A stretch of 54,000 nt of DNA from Caulobacter sp. CCH9-E1 (GTDB lineage Bacteria > Pseudomonadota > Alphaproteobacteria > Caulobacterales > Caulobacteraceae): positions 1 to 54,000 of the forward strand of contig NZ_LSJA01000125.1 of assembly GCF_001556515.1 (NCBI RefSeq). Reading direction: 5' to 3'. This document shows, one piece after another, positions 52,147-54,000 of this stretch. Both the position numbers and the translations under genes were made by a program. Each line of letters opens with the position of its first letter. Position 1 is the stretch's first letter. The notes beneath the pieces were generated by a model. That model made no database searches and was not told the DNA's origin. It worked only from the letters and a program-made list of their open reading frames with translations.

Positions 52147-54000
52147 TGCATGGCCTCGGCGATCAGGTCCTCTTCAGCCTCGGCCAGGATCATCTCGCCG
52201 GCGGCGTCGCCCGGCGCGCGCTCGCGACCGATCTCCAGCATGATCGGCACGGCGAACGGCGAGACGCGATCCAGCGTCACGTGGCGGATCTTGCCCTTCA
52301 CCCGCGAGAGCATGTCGCCCAGGCGCGCGATGTCCAGCATGCCGGTGGCCGCGTCATGGCGGGCGCAGCGCAGCATCAGGTGGTCGGGTTGGTGTTTGCG
52401 CAGCACGTCGTAGATCAAGTCCGTCGAGAAGGTCACCTGCCGCCCGGACTTCTCGGCGCCGGGATGGCGGCGCTCGATCAGACCCGCGATCAGGGCGCAG
52501 TGCTTGAAGGCCCGCTTCATCATGAAGCTCTCGTCCAGCCAGGCCTCCAGGTCGTCGCCCAGCATGTCCTGGGCGAACAGTTCGTCGAGGTCCAGGCCGT
52601 CCATGGGTCGCAGCGACCAGATGTTGAGCGCGTAGTCGTTGCAGACAAAGCCCAGCGGCCCGACGCCCAGCCGGTCCAGCCGCCGGGTCAGCAGCATGGC
52701 GAGCGTTGTGTGGGCCAGGCGGCCGTCGAACGGATAGCAGACCATGTGGCGCCGCTTCCCGCGCGGGAAGGTCTCCAGCAGCATCTCGCCTTCGTTGGGG
52801 ATGGCCGAGCGGATCTTCTGCCAGGCCAGCCACTCCTGGACGTCGCCGGGCAGGGCGGTCCACTCGGCCTCGTCGTGCATCATCTGGCGCACGCGGCTGG
52901 CCAGATAGGTCGACAGCGGAAACTTCGAGCCGCCCCAACTGGGCATCTTCGGGTCGTCGTTCGGGGCGGGCGTGACGAAGGCGTCGGCCCCCACGAGGCT
53001 GTTGTAGCGCCAGACCTGGCCGGCGAAGACGAAGGTGTCGCCGGGCGTCAGCTGCTCGAAATAGCCTTCCTCGGCCTCGCCAATCTTGCGCCCGCCCATG
53101 GGGCGACGCCCGCTGCCGATGCGGATGTTGATCATGCCCGGTGAGACGATGGCCCCGACGTTCATCCGGTGCTGCTGCCGGGCCTGGGCGTTGCGGGCGG
53201 TCCACAGGCCGTCGGCGCTCTTCACGATCCGCCGGAACTTGTCATAGGTGCGCAGGGCGTAGCCGCCGGTCGAGACGAAGTCGACGACGGTCTCGAAGTC
53301 CTCCCAGGTGAGGTCCGCGTAGGGACCGGCCGAGCGGACCTCCTCGTACAGGGCGAGCATGTCGAACGGCTCGGAGCAGGCGCAGCCCATGATGTGCTGG
53401 GCCAGGGTGTCCAGCGTGCCGACGCGCGGCGGATCGCCGTCCAGGTGGTTCTCCAGGATGGCGTCGGCGGCGGCGCGGCACTCCAGCATCTCGAAGCGGC
53501 TGGCCGGCACGAACAGGGCCCGGCTGGGCTCGTCCAGGCGGTGGTTGGCGCGGCCGATCCGCTGCACCATTCGTGACGCCCCCTTGGGCGCGGCCAGTTG
53601 GATGACGAGATCCACGTCGCCCCAGTCGATGCCCATGTCGAGCGTCGAGGTGCAGACCACGGCCCGCAGCGCCCCGCGCGCCATGGCGGCTTCCACCTTG
53701 CGGCGTTGCTCGGCCGACAGGCTGCCGTGGTGCAGGGCGATCGGCAGTTCGTCCTCGTTCAGCTCCCACAGGCGCTGGAACGCGAACTCGGCCTGGAAGC
53801 GGGTGTTGACGAAGATCAGCGCCGTCTTCGACGACTTGATGATCTCATAGACCTCGGCCATCGCGTGCTCGGCCGTATGGCCCGCCCACGGCACGCGACC
53901 GCCCGAGACCAGCACCTCGACGACCGGCCGCGCGCCGCCCGAGCCGAGGACGAGGTCGATATTCGAGCCCCTTCCCCCTTGCGGGGAAGGGGTTGGGGAT
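52143..54000 (-). CDS. Ligase-associated Lhr-type DEXH helicase (5' end off window)
   Basis: Partial gene, at least 618 codons; the N-terminal ATPase domain with the Walker and DEVH motifs is beyond the edge. What is seen is the helicase C-terminal domain (TALIFVNTRFQAEFAFQRLWELN; VVCTSTLDMGIDWGDVDLVIQLAAPKGASRMVQRIGRANHRL), the Lhr winged-helix/core region and the Lhr C-terminus (FVCNDYALNIWSLRPMDGLDLDELFAQDMLGDDLEAWLDES). Family length is about 800-850 aa. The frame stays open to the edge, but codons at 53968-53992 are a palindromic repeat encoding SPTPSPQGGRG-like residues, followed by NIDLVLGSGGARPVVEVLVSGGRVPW. This suggests an in-frame repeat inserted in the coding sequence. Confidence 0.9.
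   Translation of the reverse strand, partial: SPTPSPQGGRGSNIDLVLGSGGARPVVEVLVSGGRVPWAGHTAEHAMAEVYEIIKSSKTALIFVNTRFQAEFAFQRLWELNEDELPIALHHGSLSAEQRRKVEAAMARGALRAVVCTSTLDMGIDWGDVDLVIQLAAPKGASRMVQRIGRANHRLDEPSRALFVPASRFEMLECRAAADAILENHLDGDPPRVGTLDTLAQHIMGCACSEPFDMLALYEEVRSAGPYADLTWEDFETVVDFVSTGGYALRTYDKFRRIVKSADGLWTARNAQARQQHRMNVGAIVSPGMINIRIGSGRRPMGGRKIGEAEEGYFEQLTPGDTFVFAGQVWRYNSLVGADAFVTPAPNDDPKMPSWGGSKFPLSTYLASRVRQMMHDEAEWTALPGDVQEWLAWQKIRSAIPNEGEMLLETFPRGKRRHMVCYPFDGRLAHTTLAMLLTRRLDRLGVGPLGFVCNDYALNIWSLRPMDGLDLDELFAQDMLGDDLEAWLDESFMMKRAFKHCALIAGLIERRHPGAEKSGRQVTFSTDLIYDVLRKHQPDHLMLRCARHDAATGMLDIARLGDMLSRVKGKIRHVTLDRVSPFAVPIMLEIGRERAPGDAAGEMILAEAEEDLIAEAMH
53968..53992. repeat. Palindromic repeat inside the helicase frame
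   Basis: CCCCTTCCCC (53968-53977) and GGGGAAGGGG (53983-53992), perfect 10-bp arms, 5-nt loop, then GGTTGGGG at the edge. It is of the C-rich/G-rich hairpin kind common between genes in this group, but here it is read through by the helicase frame. More of it lies off the window. Confidence 0.7.

Overview
The window looks like chromosomal DNA of a Caulobacter species close to C. crescentus/vibrioides. It is GC-rich and densely coded. It carries podJ, the polar-localisation factor with the N-terminus and full domain order characteristic of Caulobacter. It also has a flgF-flgG-flgA-flgH operon divergent from fliL-fliM, and a zwf-pgl-edd-glk Entner-Doudoroff operon directly after the flagellar genes. 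CtrA-like (TTAACC), GANTC and sigma-54 sites lie at the expected cell-cycle and flagellar promoters. I see no rRNA, tRNA, CRISPR array, transposase or prophage.

Layout. (1) 1-2.5 kb: SOS mutagenesis cassette imuA-imuB (dnaE2 would lie off the left edge) with a perfect LexA box at its promoter. (2) 2.7-8.8 kb: small housekeeping and accessory genes: VanZ-like, PaaI thioesterase, DUF3253, uracil-DNA glycosylase, hydrolase lipoprotein, Leu/Phe/Val dehydrogenase, UVR-motif protein, MFS exporter and an unlisted 48-aa ORF. (3) 8.9-13.4 kb: transglutaminase, TetR, a glycosyltransferase, and a divergent XRE regulator plus RTX-repeat protein. (4) 13.4-17.6 kb: VWA protein, GNAT, quinone-oxidoreductase-like enzyme with divergent HxlR, histidine phosphatase. 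(5) 17.7-20.8 kb: xseB-ispA-dxs. (6) 20.8-30.6 kb: flagellar hook/rod/ring genes against fliL-fliM-DUF6468-MotE-like-TPR. (7) 30.9-41.2 kb: zwf-pgl-edd-glk, a LacI regulator, a secreted GH3 beta-glucosidase and pyk, together a complete route from beta-glucoside to pyruvate. (8) 41.2-45.7 kb: Crp/Fnr regulator, two acyl-CoA dehydrogenases, a DsbA-fold isomerase and a low-GC small membrane protein. (9) 45.8-54 kb: MprF-like synthase, small membrane protein, podJ, DUF3429 protein, and the DNA-damage pair pdeM-helicase cut by the right edge.

The most notable observations are these. A 114-bp double-hairpin repeat occurs at four places, each 5-15 bp past a minus-strand stop codon; three copies are complete and all are exactly 114 bp. 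One copy lies inside imuB and is translated in frame as 38 residues. A second kind of palindromic repeat is read in frame in the helicase at the right edge. Three matching 16-bp palindromes precede zwf, the lacI gene and the GH3 gene, suggesting a local sugar regulon. A 25-codon arginine-rich leader ORF with a perfect Shine-Dalgarno sequence, followed by two terminator-like hairpins, lies between the GH3 operator and the GH3 start and resembles an attenuator.
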